From Massilia sp. ST3 (GTDB taxonomy: Bacteria > Pseudomonadota > Gammaproteobacteria > Burkholderiales > Burkholderiaceae_D), in NCBI RefSeq assembly GCF_018119405.1, contig NZ_JAGPWC010000020.1:19651-83650 (forward strand): a stretch of 64,000 nt of DNA, in the 5' to 3' direction. Below the pieces are notes generated by a model. The model worked only from the letters and a program-made list of their open reading frames with translations. It was not told where the DNA came from and searched no databases. Shown piece after piece: positions 17,862-26,644 of this stretch. Within the stretch, counting starts at the first letter, position 1. The number at the start of each line of letters is the position of its first letter. The position numbers and the translations under genes are program-made.

Positions 17862-18665
17862 ATGCAACGCCGCCGCCTGTTCGCCGCCCTCTTGTCCGCC
17901 ACCCTGGTCTCGCCCTTCGCCGTCGGCCAGGAGACGATCCGCCTCTCGACCACCACCAGTACCGAGAATTCGGGGCTGTTGAAGCAGCTGCTGCCGGTCT
18001 TCGAGGCCAAGACGGGCTACAAGGTCCACGTGATCTCGGTCGGCACCGGCAAGGCGCTGGAGCTGGGCAAGAACGGCGACGTCGATGTCACTTTGGTCCA
18101 TGCGCGCAAGCTGGAGGACCAGTTCGTCGACGAGGGCTGGGGCGTGGGCCGGCGCGACGTGATGTACAACGACTTCATCGTGGTCGGCCCCAGCGAGGAT
18201 CCGGCGAAGCTGAAGGGCACGAAGGACGTGATCGCCGCCTTCAGGCGCATCGCGGCCACCAACGTGAAATTCATCTCGCGCGGCGACAACTCGGGCACCG
18301 ACGTGATGGAGAAGGGCTACTGGCAGCAGGCGGGCGTCAAGCCGGCCGGCGCCAACTATGTGTCGGCCGGCCTGGGCATGGGCGAGGTGCTGAACATGGC
18401 GGCCGAGATGAAGGCCTATACCTTGACCGACCGCGCCACCTACGGCGCCTACCAGGCCCGCACCGGGCTGGCGATCATCATCGAAGGCGACAAGCGCATG
18501 TTCAACCCTTACGGGATTATCGCGGTGAATCCGGCCAGGCATCCCAAGGTCAACTACAAAGGCGCGAAGGCGTTGATCGAATGGATCACCTCGCCGGAAG
18601 GGCAGGGACGCATCGCGGCCTTCAAGCCGGCGGGCGAGCAGCTGTTCTTCCCATCGGCACAGTAG
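17862..18665 (+). CDS. tupA: Tungstate-binding periplasmic protein
   Basis: This 267-aa protein has a signal peptide (basic MQRRR, hydrophobic stretch, cleavage probably after SPFAVGQ). The mature N-terminus carries the TupA oxyanion signature TTTSTENSGLL, with further ligand-region segments VGTGKAL, SRGDNSGTD and LTDRATY. TupA proteins select tungstate over molybdate. A clear GAAGGAG site precedes ATG 17862. It ends the formate dehydrogenase/tungstate operon and suggests the enzyme uses tungsten. Confidence 0.9.
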   Translation: MQRRRLFAALLSATLVSPFAVGQETIRLSTTTSTENSGLLKQLLPVFEAKTGYKVHVISVGTGKALELGKNGDVDVTLVHARKLEDQFVDEGWGVGRRDVMYNDFIVVGPSEDPAKLKGTKDVIAAFRRIAATNVKFISRGDNSGTDVMEKGYWQQAGVKPAGANYVSAGLGMGEVLNMAAEMKAYTLTDRATYGAYQARTGLAIIIEGDKRMFNPYGIIAVNPARHPKVNYKGAKALIEWITSPEGQGRIAAFKPAGEQLFFPSAQ

Positions 18666-18768
18666 CGCGGATGGCCGCGCCGTCCACGCGCTGATTTTGC
18701 GTGCGCGGGCTCCTGGGCAATTCGGCTAGAGTTGAGCTGCCCAGTATCGGCGAACCCCGGGAGACGCC

Positions 18769-19158
18769 TTGTTTTCGCATATCGAAGAGCAGGTCCGCGC
18801 CTGCGTGGAATGGCTGCGGCTGGTGGTGGAAGCGCTCGGCGCGCTGGTGATCGCGGTCGGGGTGGTGCTGGTCGTGGCCGGCCTGGTGCGGCATGTGCTG
18901 TCGCGGCAGGGCGGCGGCTTCCTGCCGATCCGGCTGACCTTCGCCCGCTACCTGACCCTGGCGCTGGAATTGCAGCTGGCCGCCGACATCCTCTCCACCT
19001 CGGTGGCCCCGACCTGGGACCGGATCGGCAAGCTCGCCGCCATCGCCGTCATCCGTACCGGGCTGAACTACTTCCTGACCAAGGAGATCAACGAGGAGCG
19101 CAAGAGCGAGGAGTCGGCATCCCGGCGGGCCGGGAGCGAGCGTCCTACATCAGGATGA
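18769..19158 (+). CDS. DUF1622 family membrane protein
   Basis: A 129-aa protein with two or three hydrophobic segments: ALGALVIAVGVVLVVAG near the N-terminus, then the family-typical FARYLTLALELQLAADIL and IAVIRTGLNYFLTKEI. The DUF1622 family has no known function. The start is a TTG (18769) with a GGGAG ribosome site about 8 bases upstream. The last 14 bases overlap the end of rng, tail to tail, and the poorly conserved tail (SRRAGSERPTSG) may be a run-on. Confidence 0.8.
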   Translation: MFSHIEEQVRACVEWLRLVVEALGALVIAVGVVLVVAGLVRHVLSRQGGGFLPIRLTFARYLTLALELQLAADILSTSVAPTWDRIGKLAAIAVIRTGLNYFLTKEINEERKSEESASRRAGSERPTSG

Positions 19159-20608
19159 CGTCGTACTGTTCCTGGTGATAACCCTTTTCCACCTGCAGCG
19201 AAATGCGCTTGCCGATGAAGTCGCCCAGCATCGCGAGGTGCTGGGATTCCTCTTCCAGGAACAGGTCGATCACCTCCTGCGAGGCGACGATGCGGAATTC
19301 GCGCGGGTTGAATTGCTTGGCCTCGCGCAGCAGTTCGCGCAGGATCTCGTAGCAGATCGTGCGGCTGGTCTTGACCTGGCCCTTGCCGCTGCAGGCGGGG
19401 CAGGGTTCGCACAGGATGTGGGCCAGCGACTCGCGGGTGCGCTTGCGCGTCATCTCGACCAGGCCGAGTGCGGAGAAGCCGCTCACCGAGACCTTGGTGC
19501 GGTCGCGCGCCAGGGTTTTCTTGAGCTCGGCCAGCACCGCGTTGCGGTGCTCGTTGTTCTCCATGTCGATGAAGTCGAGGATGATGATGCCGCCCAGGTT
19601 GCGCAGGCGCAGCTGGCGCGCGATGGCGTGGGCCGCTTCCAGGTTGGTCTTGAAGATGGTGTCGGCAAAATTGCGTCCGCCGACGAAGCCGCCGGTGTTG
19701 ACGTCGATGGTGGTCATCGCCTCGGTCTGGTCGACGATCAGGTAGCCGCCCGATTTCAGGTCCACGCGGCGGCCCAGCGCGCGCAGGATTTCCTCTTCCA
19801 CGCCGTAGAGGTCGAACAGCGGGCGCTCGCCGGTGTAGTGGGTCAGGCGCGCCAGCACGCTGGGGGTATACACCTGGGCGAAATCGACGAGCTTCAGGTA
19901 GTTCTCGCGCGAGTCGACCTGGATGGTGGCGGTCTCGTCGTGCACGAAGTCGCGCAGCACGCGCTGGGCCAGGCTCAGGTCCTGGTAGAGCAGGGTGGTG
20001 GGCGGCCGGGTGCGCGCACCCTGGACGATGGCGCCCCAGGTCTTGCGCAGGTAGTCGATGTCGGCCTTCAGGTCCTCGTCCGAGGCGTCCTCGGCCTGGG
20101 TGCGCACGATGTAGCCGCCTTTTTCCTCGCCCGGGAGCAGGTTCTGCATGCGGGTGCGCAGCAGTTCGCGGTCGGCTTCCTTCTCGATCTTCTGCGAGAT
20201 GCCGATGTGCTGGTCCTGCGGCAGGTAGACCAGCATGCGGCCGGCGATCGAGACCTGGGTCGACAGGCGGGCGCCCTTGGTGCCGATCGGGTCCTTGATG
20301 ACCTGCACCGTCAATACCTGGCCGTCGAACAGCAGCTTCTCGATCGGGGTGGGCGGGTTGCCGTTGCCTTCGTGGCTGCGCGCTTCCCAGATGTCGGCCA
20401 CGTGCAGGAAGGCGGCGCGTTCCAGGCCGATGTCGATGAAGGCCGACTGCATGCCCGGCAGCACGCGCACGACCTTGCCCAGGTAGATGTTCCCCGCCAA
20501 CCCGCGCGTGAGCGTGCGTTCGATGTGCAGCTCCTGAACCGCGCCCTGCAGGACCAGCGCGACGCGCGTTTCCTGCGGTGTGATGTTGATGAGGATGTCT
20601 TCGTTCAT
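19145..20608 (-). CDS. rng: Ribonuclease G
   Basis: This 487-aa endoribonuclease processes the 5' end of 16S rRNA and cleaves mRNAs. The S1 domain is at about residues 35-125 (NIYLGKVVRVLPGMQSAF, FLHVADI), then an RNase H-like/DNase I-like catalytic core with the metal-binding aspartates in TTIDVNTG and IILDFIDM. The zinc-link CPAC lies at about 405, followed by a dimerising small domain. The length fits RNase G, not the longer RNase E. It is the last gene of the minus-strand block maf-rlmH-rsfS-nadD, separated from maf by two copies of the 110-bp repeat. Confidence 0.95.
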   Translation of the reverse strand: MNEDILINITPQETRVALVLQGAVQELHIERTLTRGLAGNIYLGKVVRVLPGMQSAFIDIGLERAAFLHVADIWEARSHEGNGNPPTPIEKLLFDGQVLTVQVIKDPIGTKGARLSTQVSIAGRMLVYLPQDQHIGISQKIEKEADRELLRTRMQNLLPGEEKGGYIVRTQAEDASDEDLKADIDYLRKTWGAIVQGARTRPPTTLLYQDLSLAQRVLRDFVHDETATIQVDSRENYLKLVDFAQVYTPSVLARLTHYTGERPLFDLYGVEEEILRALGRRVDLKSGGYLIVDQTEAMTTIDVNTGGFVGGRNFADTIFKTNLEAAHAIARQLRLRNLGGIIILDFIDMENNEHRNAVLAELKKTLARDRTKVSVSGFSALGLVEMTRKRTRESLAHILCEPCPACSGKGQVKTSRTICYEILRELLREAKQFNPREFRIVASQEVIDLFLEEESQHLAMLGDFIGKRISLQVEKGYHQEQYDVILM

Positions 20609-20668
20609 GGGCCCGGCCGTGCAGTGTTGTTCAGACTGACATGATACACGGTGGGACGCGGCAATGAG

Positions 20669-20778
20669 GTAGGGTTGGCGGCTTAGCCGCCGACGCGGTG
20701 GCCGCTATCGGCTTCGTTATCGCGCACAGGCCGGCGAACGTGGTTTGAACGCGTCGGCGGCGGAGCCGCCAACCCTAC
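20669..20778. repeat. 110-bp palindromic repeat, copy 1
   Basis: The element starts GTAGGGTTGGCGGC and ends GCCGCCAACCCTAC. Each end is its own hairpin: left TTGGCGGC/GCCGCCGA, right TCGGCGGC/GCCGCCAA. A shared interior of about 59 bp carries GCGGTGG...GGTTTGAACGCG. It is one of four copies of exactly 110 bp in the window. Confidence 0.9.
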
Positions 20779-20790
20779 GGTAGCAGTCGG

Positions 20791-20900
20791 GTAGGGTGGA
20801 CGGGTCTCCCGCCCACGCGGTGATCGTTGGCGGCTCCGTGATCGCGTACGGGCTGGGTGACGAGGCTTGAACGCGTGGACGGCGAAGCCGTCCACCCTAC
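20791..20900. repeat. 110-bp palindromic repeat, copy 2 (tandem with copy 1)
   Basis: Same element, 12 bp after copy 1 and in the same orientation. Arms: left GTGGACGGG/CCCGCCCAC, right GTGGACGG/CCGTCCAC. Interior GCGGTGATCGTTGGCGGCTC matches copies 3 and 4 more closely than copy 1. Together with copy 1 it fills nearly all of the 310-bp gap between rng and maf; I see no gene there. Confidence 0.9.
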
Positions 20901-20918
20901 GGCAGGCGATCCGGCCAG

Positions 20919-21542
20919 TCAGACGGCGTAGCCGGCCTTGCGCAGCAGGTTCGCCGTCTCGAACAGGGGCAGGCCCATGATGCCCGAGTGGCTGCCCTCG
21001 ATGTGCTCGATGAACACGGCGGCGGCGCCCTGGATGCCGTAGCCGCCGGCCTTGTCGTAGGGCTCGGGCGAGGCGCAGTAGGCGCGGATCTGTTCCGGGG
21101 TGAGCTTGGCGAAGCGCACGTCGGAGACTTGCGTGATGTGTTCCGCGATATTCATGCCGTGCACCGCCACCGCGGTCAGCACCTGGTGGGTGCGGCCGGA
21201 CAGGCGCTCGAGCATGTCTTGCGCTTCGCGGGTGTTGGCGGGCTTGCCGAGGATCTGGCCGTCGATGGTGACGGTGGTGTCGGCCGACAGCACGGGACGC
21301 ATCGGCTGGCGGCGGGCCAGCACCATGTTCCAGGCGAAGGCGCCTTTTTCGCGCGCCACGCGCGCCACGTAGTCCATGGGCGCTTCGCCCGGGTGCACGT
21401 CTTCGCTGACGTCCACGCCGCGCGCCGGGTCGGCGCGCAGGGCCAGCAGTTCGAAGTCCACGCCGATCTGGCGCAGCAGCTCGCGCCGGCGCGGGCTCTT
21501 CGAAGCGAGATAGATTTTCTTGTCGTTGGGTCTCGTGAACAT
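20919..21542 (-). CDS. maf: Maf-type nucleoside triphosphate pyrophosphatase
   Basis: A 207-aa house-cleaning enzyme that hydrolyses non-canonical or excess NTPs (dTTP/UTP in the YhdE branch). Motifs in order: LASKSPRRRELL (phosphate loop), SADTTVTIDG (metal-binding Asp), GKPANTREAQDML, YDKAGGYGIQG and a C-terminal GLPLFET. The SR..P/Q difference suggests the dTTP/UTP (YhdE) branch rather than YceF, moderately sure. It follows rlmH with a 6-bp gap. Confidence 0.93.
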   Translation of the reverse strand: MFTRPNDKKIYLASKSPRRRELLRQIGVDFELLALRADPARGVDVSEDVHPGEAPMDYVARVAREKGAFAWNMVLARRQPMRPVLSADTTVTIDGQILGKPANTREAQDMLERLSGRTHQVLTAVAVHGMNIAEHITQVSDVRFAKLTPEQIRAYCASPEPYDKAGGYGIQGAAAVFIEHIEGSHSGIMGLPLFETANLLRKAGYAV

Positions 21543-21548
21543 GGCGGC

Positions 21549-22019
21549 TCAGACGCGGTGATACGGATGGTTCTGGGTGATGGTCCAGGCACGGTACAAC
21601 TGTTCCGCCAGCATGACGCGCACGATTCCGTGCGGCAGCGTCATGCTGGAGATGCGGATCATGCCTTCGGCGCGTGCCTTCAGCTCCGGATCGAGGCCGT
21701 CGGCCCCGCCGATGAGGAAGGCGGTGTCGCGCCCGTCCTGCTGCCACTGCTCGAGCTGGCGCGACAGGCCGACACTGGTCAGGTCCTTGCCGCGCTCATC
21801 CAGGGCAATGATGCGCACGCCTTTCGGCAGCACCGCTTCGATACGCTCACGTTCGAGCGCCATCGCGGTGGCCGCCGTCTTGCTGCCGGACCGCTCGACC
21901 GGCTTGATTTCCTTGAGCACGATGCGCAGCTCGGGCGGCATGCGCTTGACGTACTCGGCGAAGCCGGTCTCGATCCAGGCCGGCATCTTGTGGCCGACCG
22001 CGACAATCAACAACTGCAT
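21549..22019 (-). CDS. rlmH: 23S rRNA pseudouridine-1915 N3-methyltransferase RlmH
   Basis: This 156-aa SPOUT methyltransferase modifies helix 69 of 23S rRNA. The N-terminal [16 protein letters not shown], the cofactor loop FLIGGADGL, and the C-terminal [18 protein letters not shown] with NHPYHR are family hallmarks. It lies in the rsfS-rlmH-maf order common in this lineage, with gaps of 6 bp on each side. Confidence 0.96.
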   Translation of the reverse strand: MQLLIVAVGHKMPAWIETGFAEYVKRMPPELRIVLKEIKPVERSGSKTAATAMALERERIEAVLPKGVRIIALDERGKDLTSVGLSRQLEQWQQDGRDTAFLIGGADGLDPELKARAEGMIRISSMTLPHGIVRVMLAEQLYRAWTITQNHPYHRV

Positions 22020-22025
22020 CGAGGC

Positions 22026-22709
22026 TTACTCTGCCGCTTTCTTCACGCGGCGGATCACCTTCTTGGCCGGCGCCGCGTCGGCGGCGGGAGCGGCGGCCTT
22101 GGTGGAGACACGCTTCGGCGGCTTGGCCTTCAGCGCCTCGACCGCGGCGGTTTCGCTCTTGCTCGGCGCTACCTTGACGGTCTTGCCGACTGGTGCTTTC
22201 TTGGCGGCAGGCTTCTTGGCCGGCGCTTCGGCAGCAGCCGCTTTCTTGGCTGCCGGCTTGCGCTCGCGCACCGGCTTGGCTTCCGGCTGGTCCTGGTTGG
22301 CCGCCAGGTGCTTGGACTTCGGCTTGACTTCCGCCGCCTCGGCCGCTTCCGGCGTCGACTTGCGCTTGGCCGCGCCCAGCTTGACCGGCTTCTCGCCCCA
22401 GATTTCTTCCAGGCGGTAGTACTGGCGGATGGCAGGCTGCATGATGTGGACGATCATGTCGCCCAGGTCGACCAGCACCCATTCGCCGGTGTCTTCGCCT
22501 TCCAGGCCGACCACGTCGCCGCCCGCCGCCTTGACCTTGTCGCGCACCGATGCCGCCAGCGCCTTGGTCTGGCGGTTCGAGGTGCCCGAGACCACGGCGA
22601 TGCGGTCGAACAGGCTGGTCAGGTGGGTGGTGTCGAACAGGACGATGTCCTGGCCCTTGACGTCTTCCAGGGCGTCGACCACCAGGGTTTGCAGTTTCTT
22701 GATATCCAT
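22026..22709 (-). CDS. rsfS: Ribosome silencing factor RsfS with long Lys/Ala/Pro tail
   Basis: RsfS binds ribosomal protein uL14 and blocks subunit joining when nutrients run out. The normal domain occupies residues 1 to about 115 (LVVDALEDVKGQDI, GTSNRQTKAL, GEWVLVDLGDMIVHIM, YYRLEEIWG). A tail of about 110 residues follows, made mainly of Lys, Ala, Pro and Val with runs such as KPAAKKAPVGK, resembling histone H1-like or AlgP-like tails. The family's usual length is about 105-130 aa, so the tail nearly doubles it. Start ATG 22709 overlaps the nadD stop (TAATG). Confidence 0.93.
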   Translation of the reverse strand: MDIKKLQTLVVDALEDVKGQDIVLFDTTHLTSLFDRIAVVSGTSNRQTKALAASVRDKVKAAGGDVVGLEGEDTGEWVLVDLGDMIVHIMQPAIRQYYRLEEIWGEKPVKLGAAKRKSTPEAAEAAEVKPKSKHLAANQDQPEAKPVRERKPAAKKAAAAEAPAKKPAAKKAPVGKTVKVAPSKSETAAVEALKAKPPKRVSTKAAAPAADAAPAKKVIRRVKKAAE

Positions 22710-23356
22710 TAGTTTTTATAGAGGTTGTGTTGTTGAATATAGTCTAGCACTTGCGCCATCACCAGCGCGCTTGCGTCTGCGCCATCGCGCAGGGCGTCGC
22801 GGATCCGCGTGGCCGAGATGTCGACCGCCAGCGTCTGCGCCAGACAAACTTTTCCGTGCGGGGATTCCCGCACCGCGTCCGGCGTTGCAAGCCGCGCGGA
22901 CAATTCTTGGGCTACCTGTGGCGGCAGCTTGTCGCTTGCCAGGTCATAGCCGGGGCGGGCCGCCACGCCCAGGTTGGCCAGCCCGAACAGCGCATGCCAG
23001 TCGCGCCAGGTGTCGAGCTTCTGCAACTGGTCGGCGCCCATCAGGAACACGATGGAGGCGTCCGGGCCCAGCTCGGCGCGCAGGGCGCGCAGGGTGTCGA
23101 CGGTATAGGTCGGCTGGCCGCGTTCGATTTCCTGCAGGTCCAGCAGGACCGGGAAGGGCTTGTCCTGGAACGCCAGTTCCAGCATGGCCACCCGGTCGGC
23201 GTCGCTGGCCTGCAAGGCGCCTTTTTGCCAGGGCCTGGCCGGCAGCACGCGCAGCTGGTCGGGATGCAGCAAGGCGGCGAACAGCTCGGCCAGTGCGACG
23301 TGGCCGTGATGCACTGGGTCAAAACTTCCTCCCAGCAAGGCAACGCAGAAGGTCAC
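22709..23356 (-). CDS. nadD: Nicotinate-nucleotide adenylyltransferase
   Basis: A 215-aa enzyme of NAD synthesis joining nicotinate mononucleotide to AMP. It shows [13 protein letters not shown] (nucleotidyl-transferase HxGH motif) near the N-terminus, and ISATRIR near the C-terminus. I choose GTG 23356, which overlaps the hemF stop as GTGA and sits 8 residues before the GGSFDP strand; longer readings run into hemF in another frame. Coupled to rsfS downstream. Confidence 0.94.
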   Translation of the reverse strand: MTFCVALLGGSFDPVHHGHVALAELFAALLHPDQLRVLPARPWQKGALQASDADRVAMLELAFQDKPFPVLLDLQEIERGQPTYTVDTLRALRAELGPDASIVFLMGADQLQKLDTWRDWHALFGLANLGVAARPGYDLASDKLPPQVAQELSARLATPDAVRESPHGKVCLAQTLAVDISATRIRDALRDGADASALVMAQVLDYIQQHNLYKN

Positions 23357-24264
23357 GACTGCAGCCAGTCCCGGTGGACCAGGAAGTCCGTATACAGCAG
23401 GGCCTCGGGGCTGCCGGGTTCCGGGTGCCAGTCGTAGCGCCATTTCACGATCGGCGGCATCGACATCAGGATGGCTTCGGTGCGCCCGCCCGATTGCAGG
23501 CCGAACAGGGTGCCGCGGTCCCAGACCAGGTTGAATTCGACATAGCGGCCGCGGCGGTAGGCCTGGAAGTCGCGTTCGCGTTCGCCGTAGGGCGTGTCCT
23601 TGCGTGCATTGAGGATGGGCAGGTAGGCGTCGAGGAAGTGATCGCCGACGCTCTGCACCATCGCGAAGGACTGGTCGAAGCCCGCTTCGTTGAAATCGTC
23701 GAAGAAGATGCCGCCCACGCCGCGCGCTTCCTTGCGGTGCTTCAGGTAGAAATACTCGTCGCACCAGGCCTTGAAGCGCGGGTGCAGCGCCTCGCCATAG
23801 GGCGCGAGGGCGTCGTGGCAGACCTGGTGGAAGTGGCGGGCGTCGCCGGTATCGCCGTAGTAGGGCGTCAGGTCCATGCCGCCGCCGAACCACCAGACCG
23901 GGTCCTTGCCTTCCGCTGTGGCTTCGAAGAAACGCACATTCATGTGCACGGTGGGCGCGTAGGGGTTACGCGGATGCAGCACCAGCGATACGCCCATGGC
24001 TTCCCAGGCGCGGCCGGCCAGTTCGGGGCGCGCGGCCATGGCCGAGGGCGGCAGGTTCTTGCCCATCACGTGGGAGAAGTTCACGCCGCCGCGTTCGATC
24101 ACATTGCCTTCCTCGATCAGGCGCGAGATGCCACCGCCGCCTTCAGGGCGTTCCCAGGCGTCGCGCAGGAAGGGCTTGCCGTCGACTTCCTCGAGGGCTT
24201 GCACGATGCGGGCCTGGAGCGAGAGCAGCCAGGCTTTGACGGCGTGGGGGGATGGGGTGGACAT
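23353..24264 (-). CDS. hemF: Oxygen-dependent coproporphyrinogen III oxidase
   Basis: This 303-aa enzyme makes protoporphyrinogen IX from coproporphyrinogen III in haem synthesis. Family segments are seen: [64 protein letters not shown] and [15 protein letters not shown] 24264 (MSTPSPHAV) is the proper start; the reading frame stays open to 24459 only because it runs through a REP-like repeat. The gene overlaps nadD by 4 bases. Confidence 0.96.
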   Translation of the reverse strand: MSTPSPHAVKAWLLSLQARIVQALEEVDGKPFLRDAWERPEGGGGISRLIEEGNVIERGGVNFSHVMGKNLPPSAMAARPELAGRAWEAMGVSLVLHPRNPYAPTVHMNVRFFEATAEGKDPVWWFGGGMDLTPYYGDTGDARHFHQVCHDALAPYGEALHPRFKAWCDEYFYLKHRKEARGVGGIFFDDFNEAGFDQSFAMVQSVGDHFLDAYLPILNARKDTPYGERERDFQAYRRGRYVEFNLVWDRGTLFGLQSGGRTEAILMSMPPIVKWRYDWHPEPGSPEALLYTDFLVHRDWLQS

Positions 24265-24377
24265 GCGGATCGGATAAGAATGCGAAAAAGTGGGCAGATT
24301 GTACACCTGGCATCGAGGTGTTGTTACGTTTGCTGTTTGTTCGGTGGTGATGACTGCCGCTGCGGCTGCTCGAAGAA

Positions 24378-24493
24378 ACTTGGGTTCCGGCCTTCGCCGG
24401 AACGACGGGTTGAGGGGCGTGGCCGAAATCAGTTTGCCGAATTTCGACCACCAGCCCAAGAACCGTCGTTCCGGCGCAGGCCGGAACCCAAGT
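24378..24493. repeat. REP-like inverted pair between hemF and purD
   Basis: Two 31-bp arms, 24378-24408 and 24463-24493, are inverted copies matching at 30 of 31 positions (ACTTGGGTTCCGGC...). Each arm is a hairpin. The spacer is 54 bp. No gene is seen in this 271-bp gap. Confidence 0.85.
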
Positions 24494-24535
24494 TTGCATG
24501 CGTAGCCGCTGCTTAACGCTCAGCGGCCACGCGAA

Positions 24536-25801
24536 TCACTTCACCCCGCGCCACCCGATATCACGGCGATACTGCGCGCCATTGAAGTGGATTTTTTCCA
24601 CCGTCTCGTACGCCTGCTTCTGCGCCATCTTGACGCTGTCGCCCAGACCGACCACGCACAGCACGCGGCCGCCGCTGGTCTGCAGGGTGCCGCCCACCAT
24701 CTGGGTGCCGGCGTGGAAGGTGATGCATTCGGGCGTCTCGGCCGGGATGCCGTCGATGATGTCGCCCTTGCGCGGGCTTTCCGGATAGCCTTCGGCGGCC
24801 ATCACGACGCCCACCGCGGTGCGGCGGTCCCATTCGAGTTCCACGGCGTCCAGGGTGCCGTTGCAGGCGTGGTCCACCACGCCCAGGAAGTCGCTCTTCA
24901 GGCGCGCCATGATCGGCTGGGTTTCCGGGTCGCCCATGCGGCAGTTGAATTCCAGGGTGCGCGGGTTGCCTTCGGCGTCGATCATCAGGCCGGCGTACAG
25001 GAAGCCGGTATAGGTGATGCCGTCCTTGGCCATGCCCTGGATGGTCGGGTTGATGATCTCGCGCATCACGCGCGCGTGCATCGACGGGGTCACGATCGGG
25101 GCCGGGGAGTAGGCGCCCATGCCGCCCGTGTTCGGGCCTTCGTCCTGGTCCTTGAGGCGCTTGTGGTCCTGGCTGGTGGCCAGGGCCAGGACGTTCTTGC
25201 CGTCGCACATGACGATGAAGCTGGCTTCCTCGCCGGCCAGGAATTCCTCGATCACGATGCGCGCGCCGGCGTCGCCGAAGGCGTTATCGGACAGCATGTG
25301 GTCGACCGCGGCATGCGCCTCGTCGAGGGTCATCGCCACCACCACGCCCTTGCCGGCCGCCAGGCCGTCGGCCTTGATGACGATCGGGGCGCCGCTGGCC
25401 TTGATGTAGTCGTGGGCCTGGGCCGCATCCGAGAAGCTCTGGTACCTGGCGGTCGGGATGCCGTGGCGCTGCATGAAGGCCTTGGCGAAGTCCTTCGAGC
25501 TTTCCAGCTGGGCCGCCTCTTTGGTGGGGCCGAAGATCTTGAGGCCGCGCGCGCGGAACAGGTTGACGATGCCCGCCGCCAGCGGCGCTTCCGGGCCGAC
25601 CAGGGTCAGGTGGATGCCTTCGGCCACCACGAAGTCGGCCAGGGCCGCCGGGTCCGTGATCTCGACGTTGACCAGGTGCGCATCGAGTTCGGTGCCGCCG
25701 TTGCCGGGGGCGACGAAGACGGTCTGGACGCGTTCGGATTGGGCCAGTTTCCAGGCCAGGGCGTGTTCGCGGCCGCCCGAGCCGACTACGAGGATTTTCA
25801 T
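24536..25801 (-). CDS. purD: Phosphoribosylamine-glycine ligase
   Basis: A 421-aa ATP-grasp enzyme for the second step of purine synthesis (GAR synthetase). It has the N-terminal MKILVVGSGGREHALAWKL, the ATP-grasp region PIVIKADGLAAGKGVVVA, the metal/ATP site EFLAGEEASFIVMCDG, and FNCRMGDPETQ near the C-terminal third. It lies 13 bp after yebC on the minus strand and probably shares its transcript. Confidence 0.97.
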   Translation of the reverse strand: MKILVVGSGGREHALAWKLAQSERVQTVFVAPGNGGTELDAHLVNVEITDPAALADFVVAEGIHLTLVGPEAPLAAGIVNLFRARGLKIFGPTKEAAQLESSKDFAKAFMQRHGIPTARYQSFSDAAQAHDYIKASGAPIVIKADGLAAGKGVVVAMTLDEAHAAVDHMLSDNAFGDAGARIVIEEFLAGEEASFIVMCDGKNVLALATSQDHKRLKDQDEGPNTGGMGAYSPAPIVTPSMHARVMREIINPTIQGMAKDGITYTGFLYAGLMIDAEGNPRTLEFNCRMGDPETQPIMARLKSDFLGVVDHACNGTLDAVELEWDRRTAVGVVMAAEGYPESPRKGDIIDGIPAETPECITFHAGTQMVGGTLQTSGGRVLCVVGLGDSVKMAQKQAYETVEKIHFNGAQYRRDIGWRGVK

Positions 25802-25814
25802 GGGAGCTTCCGGT

Positions 25815-26540
25815 TTATTCTTCGATCACGGCGTTGGTGTAGACCTCCTGGACGTCGTCCAGGTTTTCCAGCGCGTCGAGCAGCTTCTGCATCTTGGCCG
25901 CGTCTTCGCCGGTGAACACGGTCTCGGTCGCAGGCTTCATGATGACTTCCGCCACTTCGGCCTTGAAGCCGGCCTGCTCCAGCGCATCCTTCACGCCGGC
26001 GAAGGCGAACGGATCGCACAGCACTTCGAAGCCGCCTTCCTCGTCCGGGACGACGTCGTCGGCGCCGGCTTCGAGCGCGGCTTCCATCAGCTTGTCTTCT
26101 TCCACGCCCGGGGCGAACAGGAACTGGCCGGTGTGCTTGAACATGAAGGCCACCGAGCCCTCGGTGCCCATGTTGCCGCCGAATTTGCTGAAGGCGTGGC
26201 GCACTTCGGCCACGGTACGCACGCGGTTGTCGGTCATGCAGTCGACGATGATCGCCGCGCCGCCGATGCCGTAGCCTTCGTAGCGCACTTCCTCGTAGTT
26301 GACGCCTTCCAGGCCGCCCGAACCGCGCTGGATCGCGCGCGTGACGTTATCCTTCGGCATGTTCGCATCGGCGGCCTTGTCGACCGCCAGGCGCAGACGC
26401 GGGTTGGTGGCGACATCGCCCCCACCCATGCGCGCAGCCACGGTGATTTCCTTGATCAGGCGCGTCCAGATCTTGCCGCGCTTGGCGTCGGTGGCGGCTT
26501 TCTTATGCTTGATGTTGGCCCATTTGCTGTGTCCAGCCAT
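25815..26540 (-). CDS. yebC: YebC/PmpR/TACO1 family protein
   Basis: This 241-aa protein begins with the family signature [15 protein letters not shown] and contains [11 protein letters not shown]. The family was described as transcriptional regulators; more recent work on homologues assigns a translation role at difficult (proline-rich) sequences. It is the first gene of the yebC-purD pair, with a 10-bp inverted repeat about 50-85 bp upstream. Confidence 0.95.
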   Translation of the reverse strand: MAGHSKWANIKHKKAATDAKRGKIWTRLIKEITVAARMGGGDVATNPRLRLAVDKAADANMPKDNVTRAIQRGSGGLEGVNYEEVRYEGYGIGGAAIIVDCMTDNRVRTVAEVRHAFSKFGGNMGTEGSVAFMFKHTGQFLFAPGVEEDKLMEAALEAGADDVVPDEEGGFEVLCDPFAFAGVKDALEQAGFKAEVAEVIMKPATETVFTGEDAAKMQKLLDALENLDDVQEVYTNAVIEE

Positions 26541-26590
26541 GTCGAGAATTCCTTAGACGGTAAGGGAAGCGGCTACGGCTCCCAGTATGC

Positions 26591-26624
26591 AAGAGTGGCC
26601 GACATTCTAACATAGGCCACTCTT
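26591..26624. repeat. Perfect 10-bp inverted repeat (hairpin) upstream of yebC
   Basis: AAGAGTGGCC at 26591-26600 pairs with GGCCACTCTT at 26615-26624, loop 14 bases. It lies between the stop of the DUF2182 gene and the start of yebC, both on the minus strand. With no T-run on that strand it is either a weak terminator or an operator for yebC. Confidence 0.6.
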
Positions 26625-26644
26625 GCAAAAACGTCAGGCCCGAC

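Noticed and set aside
20669..20900. Tandem repeats between rng and maf as a possible CRISPR array
   Set aside because: Only two units of 110 bp with a 12-bp gap, each internally palindromic, and copies occur elsewhere singly; no cas genes.
24265..24459. N-terminal extension of hemF to an upstream ATG
   Set aside because: The extra 65 codons translate a REP-like repeat (RRRPEPKF), and the family's conserved sequence starts after ATG 24264.
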